Source: OLB23 sp965230965
GTDB taxonomy: Bacteria; Patescibacteriota; Microgenomatia; UBA1406; HO2-37-13b
DNA length: 64,000 nt
Direction: 5' to 3'
NCBI GenBank assembly: GCA_965230965.1
Contig: OZ246401.1
Coordinates: 186,001 to 250,000, forward strand
Positions 16,544 to 24,640 of the stretch are shown here, piece by piece; within the stretch, counting starts at the first letter, position 1, and each line of letters opens with the position of its first letter. The position numbers and the translations under genes were made by a program. The notes under the pieces were generated by a model. It was not told the DNA's origin. It was given only the letters and a program-made list of their open reading frames with translations, and did not search any database.

Positions 16544-17440
16544 ATGAAAATAAAAAACTACGGCCCTCTTTTAATAGCCTTCGCTGCATTTCTTTGGAGT
16601 CTTGATGGACTACTTCGCGTCAGTCTTTATTCCCTCCCACCCGCCACTGTAGTCTTTTGGGAACATGTTTTAGCAGCTTTTGTTATTGCCCCGTTTATGA
16701 TTAAGCGCCAAAAGGAAATTGCGCAGCTTACAAAACATGAGTGGATTGCGATTCTTTTGGTCAGTCTTTTTTCTGGCGCATTAGGAACAACTCTTTACAC
16801 AGCCGCTCTTGGAAAAGTTAATTATATTCAGTTCTCCGTTGTTCCTCTTTTGCAACAACTTCAGCCAATTTGGGGAATCGCGACAGCAAGTATTCTTCTT
16901 AAAGAAAAGTTAAATAAAGACTTTCTTAAATGGGCGCTTCTTGCCATTGCCGCTTCATATTTTGTGACATTTAAAGATTTAACTGTTAATTTTACTACTG
17001 GACAGGGAACAATTATTGCTGCATTTTTTGCGTTGTCTGCAGGTATTGTGTGGGCAGTTTCAACATCATTTTCAAAAATTGTTTTGAAAAAAACCTCATT
17101 TTGGACAACAACATTTTTACGCTTTGCATTGGCACCAATTTTTGCATTTATATTTATTCTTGTCTTGGGTCAGCAGCATACAATTTGGGCTGTTACCACA
17201 GACCAATGGATAAAACTTTTGGCAATCACATTTTCAACAGGTGGTGTTGCACTTTTAATTTATTACATTGGTCTTAAACAAACGCCTGCGCGCGTAAGCG
17301 CTATTGCAGAATTAACATGGCCTGTGAGTGCGGTTATTATTGACTACGTGCATTTCCATAATGGGCTTTCGGTCACACAAATTCTTGGAGCAGTTGTATT
17401 GATATTTGCAATGACAAAGGTTGCTCGATTTCAAAAATAA
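16544..17440 (+). CDS. EamA/DMT-family transporter
   Basis: About 298 residues with ten hydrophobic helices in two EamA repeats (first from LLIAFAAFLWSLDGLLR, second from AAFFALSAGIVWAVSTSFSK). Drug/metabolite transporter superfamily, likely an exporter or permease of small metabolites; substrate cannot be told. ATG at 16544 is seven bases after a TATACT -10 (16531-16536), implying a leaderless or nearly leaderless mRNA. AT-rich, unlike the small gene just upstream. Riboflavin kinase gene follows after one base. Confidence 0.88.
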   Translation: MKIKNYGPLLIAFAAFLWSLDGLLRVSLYSLPPATVVFWEHVLAAFVIAPFMIKRQKEIAQLTKHEWIAILLVSLFSGALGTTLYTAALGKVNYIQFSVVPLLQQLQPIWGIATASILLKEKLNKDFLKWALLAIAASYFVTFKDLTVNFTTGQGTIIAAFFALSAGIVWAVSTSFSKIVLKKTSFWTTTFLRFALAPIFAFIFILVLGQQHTIWAVTTDQWIKLLAITFSTGGVALLIYYIGLKQTPARVSAIAELTWPVSAVIIDYVHFHNGLSVTQILGAVVLIFAMTKVARFQK

Positions 17441-17441
17441 T

Positions 17442-17822
17442 ATGTGGCTGAATGGGTGCGTACTCAGAGGCGATCAAACAGGTCGTACTATTGGCTTTCC
17501 TACCATAAATCTTGACCCTTCTATTATTGAAAAAAATATTGATGAGCTTGAAAAGGGTGTGTATGCTGCACGAGTCAGAATTGAGGGAAAAGAATTCAAA
17601 GGGGCGCTCTATTATGGCCCACGCATTGTGAAAGGAGAAACGCACGATGTGCTAGAAATTAATATATTGGACTTTGATGAGGACGTATATGATGAAAAGA
17701 TTGAATTTGAAATTGTAGAATTTATACGACAAGTTATGGATTTTGATTCGTTAGAAAAACTTCAGGAGCAGATTCAAAAAGATATTGCTTCGGTACGATA
17801 TTCATTGAGTACTATAGGCTAA
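17442..17822 (+). CDS. Riboflavin kinase (stand-alone RFK domain)
   Basis: About 126 residues. The flavokinase motif GRTIGFPTINL binds ATP/Mg; GVYAARV, ALYYGPR and the Glu-rich LEINILDFDEDVYDEKIEFE segments fit the C-terminal domain of bifunctional RibF. The N-terminal FAD synthetase half is absent, so this protein would make FMN only. The end of the gene contains the TATAGGC element of the next small gene's promoter (17813-17819). Confidence 0.85.
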   Translation: MWLNGCVLRGDQTGRTIGFPTINLDPSIIEKNIDELEKGVYAARVRIEGKEFKGALYYGPRIVKGETHDVLEINILDFDEDVYDEKIEFEIVEFIRQVMDFDSLEKLQEQIQKDIASVRYSLSTIG

Positions 17823-17833
17823 AATGGTATAAT
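17813..17833 (+). promoter_or_regulatory. TATAGGC-N5-TGGTATAAT promoter of gene E
   Basis: TATAGGC at 17813-17819 overlaps the stop codon of the riboflavin kinase gene; after five bases comes extended -10 TGGTATAAT at 17825-17833. Confidence 0.7.
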
Positions 17834-17865
17834 GTTGGTTCGCGCAGCGTTGCAACTGGAGAAGT

Positions 17866-18060
17866 ATGGTGATCAAGGTTGAGATCGATCGGTTCGTTGC
17901 CTCAGCTCAGACGCTTGCCCGTGGGGCAACGAAGGTGTTCAAGGTCACCGGTGGAACTCCGGACCAGATCTACGCCAAGAACCAGCAGCTTGTGACACTC
18001 GGGTACAGTGTCCTTGTAAAGGATACGACCGGTGAGGTTCAGGTGACAGCACCCCGCTGA
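17866..18060 (+). CDS. Small GC-rich gene E, 64-residue unknown protein
   Basis: ATG at 17866 with GGAGAAG closely upstream; GTG at 17869 is an alternative. Core: KVFKVTGG, helix DQIYAKNQQLVTLG, YSVLVKD and EVQVTAPR, once more beta-alpha-Gly-beta-beta. GC-rich, stand-alone, between promoter 17813 and hairpin 18075. Family unknown. Slightly basic. Confidence 0.62.
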   Translation: MVIKVEIDRFVASAQTLARGATKVFKVTGGTPDQIYAKNQQLVTLGYSVLVKDTTGEVQVTAPR

Positions 18061-18074
18061 CAACTGCTGCGCAC

Positions 18075-18103
18075 GAACCGGCGGGCCTCATGCCCGCCGG
18101 TTC
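18075..18103 (+). terminator. GC-rich hairpin after gene E
   Basis: GAACCGGCGGGC, loop CTCAT, GCCCGCCGGTTC: perfect 12-bp stem 14 bases after the stop. Confidence 0.75.
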
Positions 18104-18140
18104 ACGCACCCCATTCTCACAACCCCGCACGATCCTAAAC

Positions 18141-18185
18141 AAGACACGGTCTTCTCTTGCAAAGTAAACAAACGTTCACTACAAT
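18141..18185 (+). promoter_or_regulatory. dinB promoter with AAGAC-ACG-GTCTT inverted repeat
   Basis: AAGACACGGTCTT at 18141-18153 is the exact reverse complement of the core motif in the GT4/uppP promoter region. -10 TACAAT at 18180-18185. No LexA-type site recognised. Confidence 0.45.
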
Positions 18186-18191
18186 AGCTAC

Positions 18192-19349
18192 ATGATCGCG
18201 CATGTGGATGGTGATGCATTTTTTGCTTCTGTATATCAAGCGACACATCCTGAAACAAAGGGGAAGCCTGTCGCTATTGGAAAAGAGCGCGCGATTGCTA
18301 CTGCTGTTTCATATGAGGCTAAGGCGCGCGGCGTAAAAAGGGGCATGCTGGTGAGCGAGATTAAAAAGATATGCCCCGAATGCATTGTTGTTTCTTCAAA
18401 CTATTATATCTACGAAACATTTTGTCGAAAAATGATCGCCATCGCAGATCGTTATAGCCCAAGCATCGAGCGCTACTCTATTGATGAAATATTTGCAGAA
18501 ATTAATAATCCTGAAGATGCGCTTATTATGAAACAAGAAATTGAAAAGTCACTTGATATAACAGTATCTGTTGGCATTGCTGATACAAAATGTCTTGCAA
18601 AAATTGGCTCAAATTTTAATAAACCTTCAGGTTATGTTGTTATAACTCCAGAAAATCGCGAACAGTTTTTAGTAAAAACATCCATCGGTAATGTCTGGGG
18701 CATTGGTTGGCGATTAACCAAGCGCATGGAATCGCTTGGTATTAAAACTGCATTAGATTTTGTGCAACAACCTGAATATACGATAAAAGGATATTTTAAT
18801 AAAAGTGTTTTGGAGCTTTGGCACGAGCTTCAAGGCAATCGCATATATTCGCTCAATACAGCTCAAAAAACCACGTATCAATCTATTCAAAAAACGCAGA
18901 CATATACGCCTGCGACAAATAATAAAGAAATTTTATTGGCTCGCCTCCTTGATCATATTGAAAAGGCGTTTATTAAGGCACGCCGACACAACTATCGTGT
19001 TGGGTCTATTCAAATTTTTCTGAAAACACAAAAATTTACCTACAAGGCAACTAATATAAAACTGCCTGAAAAAGTTATGTACCCTTTTCTTATTCGAAAT
19101 TATATTCACTCTGGTTTTGATCGCATATTTAATCCAAAAATTCTTTATCGTGCAAGTGGATGTACCCTCTTTGATCTTGAAAAAGCAGATACAATGCAAG
19201 AGTCTTTATTTTCAGCTTACAAAGAGAACGAAGAAAAAGTTAAAAAATTTTATCCTTTGGTTGATCAAAAGAAAATTTCATTTGGCACCAGCCTATTTAA
19301 CAAAGAAAGATTTAATAGAACTATGTTTCAATATCAGACATGGGAATAA
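18192..19349 (+). CDS. dinB: Y-family DNA polymerase (DinB/Pol IV-like)
   Basis: 385 residues. Catalytic residues in HVDGDAFFASV (Asp) and YSIDEIF (Asp-Glu), steric-gate region, and finger/thumb parts as in DinB; the little-finger domain follows from about residue 235. YSIDEIF has Ile where most DinB have Ala. The C terminus lacks an obvious beta-clamp motif of the QLxLF form, though MQESLF near residue 345 could do this job. Translesion synthesis. -10 TACAAT (18180-18185) ends six bases before the ATG. A copy of the 14-base GAAGACCGTGTCTT motif lies in reverse at about 18141-18154. Confidence 0.93.
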   Translation: MIAHVDGDAFFASVYQATHPETKGKPVAIGKERAIATAVSYEAKARGVKRGMLVSEIKKICPECIVVSSNYYIYETFCRKMIAIADRYSPSIERYSIDEIFAEINNPEDALIMKQEIEKSLDITVSVGIADTKCLAKIGSNFNKPSGYVVITPENREQFLVKTSIGNVWGIGWRLTKRMESLGIKTALDFVQQPEYTIKGYFNKSVLELWHELQGNRIYSLNTAQKTTYQSIQKTQTYTPATNNKEILLARLLDHIEKAFIKARRHNYRVGSIQIFLKTQKFTYKATNIKLPEKVMYPFLIRNYIHSGFDRIFNPKILYRASGCTLFDLEKADTMQESLFSAYKENEEKVKKFYPLVDQKKISFGTSLFNKERFNRTMFQYQTWE

Positions 19350-19355
19350 TGATCA

Positions 19356-19435
19356 TTGACAAAGAAATCAGATTTGATATTATAAGTTTACTAATCCGCC
19401 CTGTGAGAGCCTAGGCTGTTTGCAGGGCTTTTTTT
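19356..19435 (+). ncRNA. Promoter plus about 45-base transcript ending in an intrinsic terminator
   Basis: Perfect -35 TTGACA at 19356-19361 and extended -10 TGATATTAT ending at 19383 predict a start near 19390. The RNA would run into GCCCTG...CAGGGC (19398-19428, with an inner AGC/GCT hairpin) followed by seven T (19429-19435). The next base is the A of the NYN gene's ATG. Either a transcription attenuator for the NYN gene or a very small RNA; it can also end dinB transcription. Function not known. Confidence 0.6.
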
Positions 19436-19957
19436 ATGACCTCCTCGACCGTACTCATAGATGGAAGTAATTTCTATTTCAAACTTAAAGAGAATGGTTT
19501 CAACAACCTTCTTTCTTTTAAGTTTGAAAAATTTGTCCAACACCTTACATTAAATTCTGTTTGCAAGCAGAGCTACTATTATGTAGGAAAAATAAGACAA
19601 GATGGAAGTCGGAAAGCAGAACTTATGCATTCACAACAACAGAAACTTTTGACTCATTTAAGAAACAACAATATTGAATATAAGCTTGGCTTTTTATTAA
19701 AAACTGACAGGTATCACGAGAAAGGTGTTGATGTACAAATTGCAACAGATATATTGGTGATAAGCTATGAAAAAATCGCTAGAAAGATTTTTCTCGTATC
19801 TTCAGATACCGACATAATTCCTGCAATCATAAAGAGTAAAGAACTCAATATTGAGATAATATACGTCGGTTTTAAATCCAAACCCAGTTACGCACTGATG
19901 AAAGCAAGTAGTTCATATTGCTTACTAAATAAATCTGACATTGCAGCATTCTTATAG
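19436..19957 (+). CDS. NYN-domain (LabA/DUF88) RNase-like protein
   Basis: 173 residues, a single NYN/PIN-like domain. Conserved acidic positions: LIDGSNFY near the N terminus, KGVDVQIATDI in the middle and VSSDTDIIPAI later, the usual metal-binding set of NYN ribonucleases. The start codon directly abuts the T-run of an intrinsic terminator and there is no Shine-Dalgarno site, so expression probably depends on read-through. Target RNA unknown. Confidence 0.85.
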   Translation: MTSSTVLIDGSNFYFKLKENGFNNLLSFKFEKFVQHLTLNSVCKQSYYYVGKIRQDGSRKAELMHSQQQKLLTHLRNNNIEYKLGFLLKTDRYHEKGVDVQIATDILVISYEKIARKIFLVSSDTDIIPAIIKSKELNIEIIYVGFKSKPSYALMKASSSYCLLNKSDIAAFL

Positions 19958-19961
19958 ATAC

Positions 19962-20753
19962 TTACATTTTTAGTGAATACCCGCCACTTTTGTCCTTAAC
20001 AACAAATCCTTCATCGACTAGCTGCTTAATCGCATTTAGATATCTGTCATCTTGAATTTTTTCATTAATAGATTGATCTTTCAAAAGCAATTTCAATAAT
20101 TCTCCCCTAGCTTGTCGCAGTGATCCTTTAAATGTGCTCTGTTTTCTATAGCTGCTACTTTTCTGCGAAAGATTACCATGTTCCTTTTTTAAGAATGTTC
20201 CGTAATCCATTAATGATAAATACCATATTCTTGGATCGACGTTTTTTAATATTTCCTCCTGTAATTTGAGAATTTCTTTATCGTGAATTTTTTCTTCTTC
20301 GTTTTTAAAAAAATGATAAATAAAAACTGTCCGCACATTTGTCTCGATAAAATTTTCTGGTTTGTTATAAGCATATACGGAGATTGCAGCTGCAGTATTA
20401 TGGCCAATGCCAGGAAGAGAAATTAAATCATCAATATTATCAGGAACTTTTCCATTAAATCTTTTAACAATTTCTTGCGCACATTCCTGAAGCCATTTTG
20501 CACGACGATTATAGCCAAGCCCACTCCACAATGCTAAAACTTCAGTGAAAGAAGCGTCCGCTAAATTATTAACTGATGGAAATGTCTTAATGAATTTTTC
20601 ATAATAGCTGACAACACGATCAACTTGTGTTTGTTGCAACATAACTTCCGACAACAAAATGTAGTAGGGGTTCTTTGTATTGCGCCATGGCATTTCACGA
20701 TATAAGACCGATCCATTGCGAAGAACCTCATCACGAAATTCTTGGAGATTCAT
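19962..20753 (-). CDS. MutY-like HhH-GPD DNA glycosylase without FeS cluster
   Basis: 263 residues. MPWRNTKNPYYILLSEVMLQQTQV contains the MutY-type catalytic Glu (SEVMLQQT); the helix-hairpin-helix is LPGIGHNTAAAI. At the usual catalytic Asp position it reads IETNVRTVF, with Glu. Only one Cys is present in the whole protein, so the C-terminal four-Cys [4Fe-4S] loop of MutY/EndoIII is absent, and the MutY NUDIX-like 8-oxoG domain is also missing; instead a short winged-helix-like tail follows. Likely an A/G-mismatch or related base excision enzyme. One base separates it from the polyprenyl synthase stop upstream. Confidence 0.8.
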   Translation of the reverse strand: MNLQEFRDEVLRNGSVLYREMPWRNTKNPYYILLSEVMLQQTQVDRVVSYYEKFIKTFPSVNNLADASFTEVLALWSGLGYNRRAKWLQECAQEIVKRFNGKVPDNIDDLISLPGIGHNTAAAISVYAYNKPENFIETNVRTVFIYHFFKNEEEKIHDKEILKLQEEILKNVDPRIWYLSLMDYGTFLKKEHGNLSQKSSSYRKQSTFKGSLRQARGELLKLLLKDQSINEKIQDDRYLNAIKQLVDEGFVVKDKSGGYSLKM

Positions 20754-20754
20754 A

Positions 20755-21810
20755 TTATTTTGCGCGTGTAAGACTATATTGGACCAATTCTTTCATCATC
20801 GAATGGTGTTTCTCATCAAGTTTCAATGCATCTAGTTTTTTTAAAACTTCATTAGCCATTTCTTTTAATTGGTTGTCAATCTTTTCTTCAACTCTACTAG
20901 TTTTTACAAAATTAATCAGAGCTTCAAAGTCTTTATCTGCAATATCTTTATTACCAAATACTCTTAGTAGATGTTGCGTTTGTTCTTCATTAGCTGCTTC
21001 AAAAAGATATCGGCGAATGAGTGTTTTTTTATTTTCTCGCACATCCGAACGCGCTGCTTTGCCAGTCACTTTTTCATCACCAAGCAAGCCCATTACATCA
21101 TCGCGGATTTGGAAAATATTGCCAAGTGTTTTTGCAATCTCTAATAGTGCTCTGCAATATTCTTTTGATGCTCCCACTGCTTCTGCACCCATTAAAAATG
21201 GATTAATTAATGAATATTGTGCAGTTTTTAAACTATAAATTTTTAATATTTCTTCTTCTGTTGGCTCTTGATCAACACTGCTAAAATCGAAATCCATCAT
21301 CTGACCAACTGCGGTAATCTGCATATCTTGGGCATATCGCCGTAAGACTTTACTGCGAATATCGCGATCAATCAATGTGCGATCTAATAGTTCAAAACCC
21401 AAAATGATGGCTATATCGCCAATTAAGATCCCGGTGCCAACACCATATTCTTTTGGATTATGCACGCGCATCTTTTTACCTTCTTCAATATATTGCGCGA
21501 ACATTGATGGTCCTCCACGACGCAATAGATCATTGTCCATAATATCGTCGTGAATAAGCAAGGCAGAACCATTTATTTCAATGGCGGCAGCTATCGGCAG
21601 CACAGCATTAATATCGCTGCCGCCGGCCATTTCATATGAAAAAAGAAAGAGGCATCCTCGGAGATGTTTGCCCTTTATGGCAAACTCACGAAGCGAATCG
21701 TAAAGATGCGCATATTTTTTGTCTGTCTGCGACGCTTTTTCCTTCAGTTGTACTTCCAGATATGCACTTATTTCCTCTTTACGGTTTCCTACATATTCAA
21801 ACAAGTTCAT
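20755..21810 (-). CDS. Polyprenyl diphosphate synthase (GGPP/FPP synthase-like)
   Basis: About 351 residues. First Asp-rich motif DDIMDND and second region RDDVMGLLGD; the second is the DDxxG variant known from some actinobacterial-type GGPP synthases. Elongates allylic diphosphates with isopentenyl diphosphate to make the chains used for lipid carriers. ATG at 21810 chosen: minus-strand TATAAT (21822-21817) ends six bases before it, and reading further upstream would run into tRNA-Ser. Precedes the MutY-like gene in one operon. Confidence 0.9.
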   Translation of the reverse strand: MNLFEYVGNRKEEISAYLEVQLKEKASQTDKKYAHLYDSLREFAIKGKHLRGCLFLFSYEMAGGSDINAVLPIAAAIEINGSALLIHDDIMDNDLLRRGGPSMFAQYIEEGKKMRVHNPKEYGVGTGILIGDIAIILGFELLDRTLIDRDIRSKVLRRYAQDMQITAVGQMMDFDFSSVDQEPTEEEILKIYSLKTAQYSLINPFLMGAEAVGASKEYCRALLEIAKTLGNIFQIRDDVMGLLGDEKVTGKAARSDVRENKKTLIRRYLFEAANEEQTQHLLRVFGNKDIADKDFEALINFVKTSRVEEKIDNQLKEMANEVLKKLDALKLDEKHHSMMKELVQYSLTRAK

Positions 21811-21840
21811 GCACCTATTATAGTACAATATACGTTCATA

Positions 21841-21925
21841 GGAGAGGTCGCATAGCGGTCTAGTGCGAAGGTCTTGAAAACCTTTGTGGCGCAAGTCACC
21901 GTGGGTTCGAATCCCACCCTCTCCG
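21841..21925 (+). tRNA. tRNA-Ser(UGA)
   Basis: Acceptor GGAGAGG/CCTCTCC, anticodon stem AAGGT/ACCTT with loop CTTGAAA (TGA at 21875-21877), long class II variable arm, T-arm GTGGG-TTCGAAT-CCCAC, discriminator G. No encoded CCA. Confidence 0.95.
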
Positions 21926-21928
21926 CAC

Positions 21929-22636
21929 ATGTATCATAGAATTTTTAAATATCTATTCAATATCAACCCCATTGAGCGCATTGATCCAAAAGAAACTTCA
22001 CTATTTACTAAACGAATTTGGCAGGACCACATAAGTAGATACAAATTTGCAAAAAAGTATGTAAAAAAAGGGGTACTTCTGGATATTGCCTGCGGAGAAG
22101 GATATGGTTCTGCCTATCTCGCTCCTTACGCATCTACAACAATTGGCGTAGACATCTCTAAAGAAGATATCGACCGTGCAAAACAAAGATATGCCAAACT
22201 TGAAAAAAATCTTAACTTTGTCACTGATGATGCCATTCATTTTCTACAAAAGAACAAAAAAAAGTTTGATACTGTCGTAAGCTTTGAAACAATTGAACAC
22301 ATAAAAAAATATAGAAAATTCTTGATTGAGATAGAGAAATCTTTAAATACTTCTGGCACTTTTATCGTATCGACACCAAATAAATTATTCTCAGACGTTT
22401 TAGCTGGTGGAACATTTAATGAATTCCACGTCAAAGAATTTTATATGCAAGAATTTGTAGACTTGATTAAAGAAATCTTTGGAAAAGAACCGCGCATGTT
22501 TCTTCAGCGGCCAGTAAGAAAAAATCACTTACTTTTGGGTGGATTATGGAATTATCTGAGGTATGGTTCAAGACCTTTTATGAAGAAAAACAAAGATTAC
22601 GAAGGAGTATTTTTAGTAGCTGTTGTAAAAAAATGA
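21929..22636 (+). CDS. Class I SAM-dependent methyltransferase
   Basis: About 235 residues. Motif I LLDIACGEGYGS, then IGVDIS, FVTDDA, and VVSFETIEHIKKY: a Rossmann-fold methyltransferase of the UbiE/small-molecule type. Starts four bases after tRNA-Ser (ATG at 21929). Substrate unknown; the neighbouring prenyl and carotenoid-like genes make an isoprenoid or sugar acceptor thinkable, but this is weak inference. Confidence 0.85.
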   Translation: MYHRIFKYLFNINPIERIDPKETSLFTKRIWQDHISRYKFAKKYVKKGVLLDIACGEGYGSAYLAPYASTTIGVDISKEDIDRAKQRYAKLEKNLNFVTDDAIHFLQKNKKKFDTVVSFETIEHIKKYRKFLIEIEKSLNTSGTFIVSTPNKLFSDVLAGGTFNEFHVKEFYMQEFVDLIKEIFGKEPRMFLQRPVRKNHLLLGGLWNYLRYGSRPFMKKNKDYEGVFLVAVVKK

Positions 22637-22692
22637 AATGCTTAATATTGACTCTTTATGACTTTTAACATTAAAATAAGCATCAAAACACT

Positions 22693-23463
22693 GTGCTAAA
22701 AAAAATAGACATTATTTTTCTCATTCTCTTTCCAATCATTTCTGTTGCTACAGCATTAACTTTAAGAACAAATTTTCTGGAAACAACTTTGCTATTCTTT
22801 GGATTGCCATCGCTCTGGCTATCTTTACGCACTCTGGGACAGGTTGCAAAAACATTTTTATTTTCCCTTTTTCTTTCAGTACCTCTCGGAATAGTCGTAG
22901 ATTATATCGCTACCATTGATCAGGCATGGCATGTACCCAATTCTGTTTTTCTTATACGTCTCTTTGGCATCATTCCAATTGAGGATATAATCTATGCATT
23001 CTTTCTTGTTTATAGCATCGTTATATTCTATGAACATTTTCTTGATAAAGGAAAACATGAATTAGTAGATAAGCGGATGAAGTACATGGCATGGCCACTA
23101 ATAACCTTGGTTATGGTCTTTCTCATTACACTTTTTACTAAACCAGAGATGCTTGTAATTCCATATGCATATTTTTGGCTTGGTACGGCAATTTTTCTAA
23201 TTCCTGCTGTTACATTTCTTTCATTTTTCCCACGATTAATTTCCAAATATATAAAAACAGCATCATACTTTTTTCTTCTTGCATTAATGTTTGAACTTAC
23301 CGGCTTAGAACTACAGCTATGGACATTTCCAGGAACGCATTTCATTGGTTGGGTGGATTTATTTGGATACAAATTTCCTTTTGAAGAGTTTTTCTTTTGG
23401 TTTGTAATGAGTGCAATCGCCATATTATCGTATTATGAATTCTTCGATGACAACAGGAAATAA
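22693..23463 (+). CDS. Lycopene-cyclase-domain-like membrane protein
   Basis: 256 residues, about seven hydrophobic helices. Two acidic motifs in membrane context, GIIPIEDIIYAFF and FPFEEFFFWF, separated by HFIGWVDLFGYKF, recall the paired domains of heterodimeric/fused lycopene cyclases (CrtYc/Yd, CarR), where PxE(E/D) segments are conserved. No other carotenoid gene is visible in the window except the prenyl synthase, so the substrate may differ. Start codon is GTG at 22693, without a clear ribosome site. Confidence 0.55.
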   Translation: MLKKIDIIFLILFPIISVATALTLRTNFLETTLLFFGLPSLWLSLRTLGQVAKTFLFSLFLSVPLGIVVDYIATIDQAWHVPNSVFLIRLFGIIPIEDIIYAFFLVYSIVIFYEHFLDKGKHELVDKRMKYMAWPLITLVMVFLITLFTKPEMLVIPYAYFWLGTAIFLIPAVTFLSFFPRLISKYIKTASYFFLLALMFELTGLELQLWTFPGTHFIGWVDLFGYKFPFEEFFFWFVMSAIAILSYYEFFDDNRK

Positions 23464-24640
23464 ACTCAAAAAAAATTCGTGCCCCTATTGTGGTAACAAC
23501 CCCACAAATCATGCGTTAACATATTTCACACAAACTATTTTAGTAAAAACAATTCCACTTGCGAAGTTTTTACAAAAACGTCGAAGCCCCAGACTGGATA
23601 ACTTCAGCCATAACTTTTTCATGAATCTTGTATGGGGATTTGCTCAAACCGGTATTTGGAGTATTAATACAGATAAAAAAAAGGCCCCCACAGAGCGTTC
23701 GCTTGTTATTTGGGAAGAAGCAGAAAAAAGAGGCATAGAAATGCAGGGGCTTGTTGTCTATGGAAAACATGTCGAGCATCATCGCGCAAAAATAAATAAT
23801 AAGTGGTTCCATTTTGAAAGTCTTCCCATTCCTGGAAAATTTGAAGAAGAAGCATATGAATGGATGGATGATAAATGGGAACTTAAAAAATTCTTAAAAG
23901 CACACAAGGTACCCGTTGCCTTTGGCGAATCAGTTTCAAAACTTGAAGATGCACTCAAAATTTTTCGTAAAGGCCGCAAGCCATTTATTACAAAGCCCCA
24001 ATTAGGCTCTCGCGGCAGACATACAACAACTCATATTTATACAGAAAAACAATTAATCGAAGGCTTTAAGATTGCAAAAAAGCTGTGCCGTTATGTTATT
24101 GTTGAAGAACATCTTGTTGGCAGCGTATATCGCGGCACATATGTAAACGGTGAAGTTGTTGGCATTCTTCGTGGTGATCCACCACGAATAACAGGTGATG
24201 GTGTTTCATCAATAAAAAAACTTATTGCGCTTAAAAATAAAAATCGCCATAAAGAAGTAGTAAAAGTTGCTATTACGCCTCATTTAGAAAAATTTCTTGA
24301 ACGCCAGGGTTTATCTGTGCAATCAATATTAAAAAAGGGTCAAACAATTGATTTGTCTGAAAAAATTGGCACATCATATGGTGGCTACCGCGTTGAAGAA
24401 ATGCCAATAACACATCCAAAAATTCTCAAATATGTAAAAAGAGCAGGTGACGCCTTAAAAACACCAATTGTTGGATTTGATTTTATTATCGAAGATATTG
24501 CAAAAGATCCTAACAAACAAAAATGGGGTTTTATTGAGGCAAATTCTCTTCCATTTATCGACTTGCACCACTTCCCACTCGAGGGGCCATCTCTCAATGT
24601 AGCTGCTAAAGTATGGGATTTATGGGATAATATGTCATGA
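23435..24640 (+). CDS. ATP-grasp ligase, cyanophycin-synthetase/glutathione-synthetase type
   Basis: About 400 residues. N-terminal short metal-ribbon-like CPYCGNNPTNH. ATP-grasp signatures: FITKPQLGSRGR (ATP-binding Lys and Gly loop), YVIVEEHLVGSVYRGTYVNGEVVG, and the Mg-binding GFDFIIED...WGFIEANSLP. Family members join a carboxylate to an amine, as in cyanophycin, gamma-glutamyl or peptide synthesis. ATG at 23435 or 23447 (overlaps the upstream gene's end). Translationally coupled (ATGA) to the unknown gene at 24637 and through it to an amidinohydrolase; the three look like one pathway. Confidence 0.82.
   Translation: MNSSMTTGNKLKKNSCPYCGNNPTNHALTYFTQTILVKTIPLAKFLQKRRSPRLDNFSHNFFMNLVWGFAQTGIWSINTDKKKAPTERSLVIWEEAEKRGIEMQGLVVYGKHVEHHRAKINNKWFHFESLPIPGKFEEEAYEWMDDKWELKKFLKAHKVPVAFGESVSKLEDALKIFRKGRKPFITKPQLGSRGRHTTTHIYTEKQLIEGFKIAKKLCRYVIVEEHLVGSVYRGTYVNGEVVGILRGDPPRITGDGVSSIKKLIALKNKNRHKEVVKVAITPHLEKFLERQGLSVQSILKKGQTIDLSEKIGTSYGGYRVEEMPITHPKILKYVKRAGDALKTPIVGFDFIIEDIAKDPNKQKWGFIEANSLPFIDLHHFPLEGPSLNVAAKVWDLWDNMS

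Noticed and set aside
13181..18103. Integron-like cassette array (GC-rich hairpins as attC sites)
   Set aside because: Hairpin arms differ in sequence and length, no shared core site, no integrase in the window, and each unit has its own promoter, unlike typical cassettes.
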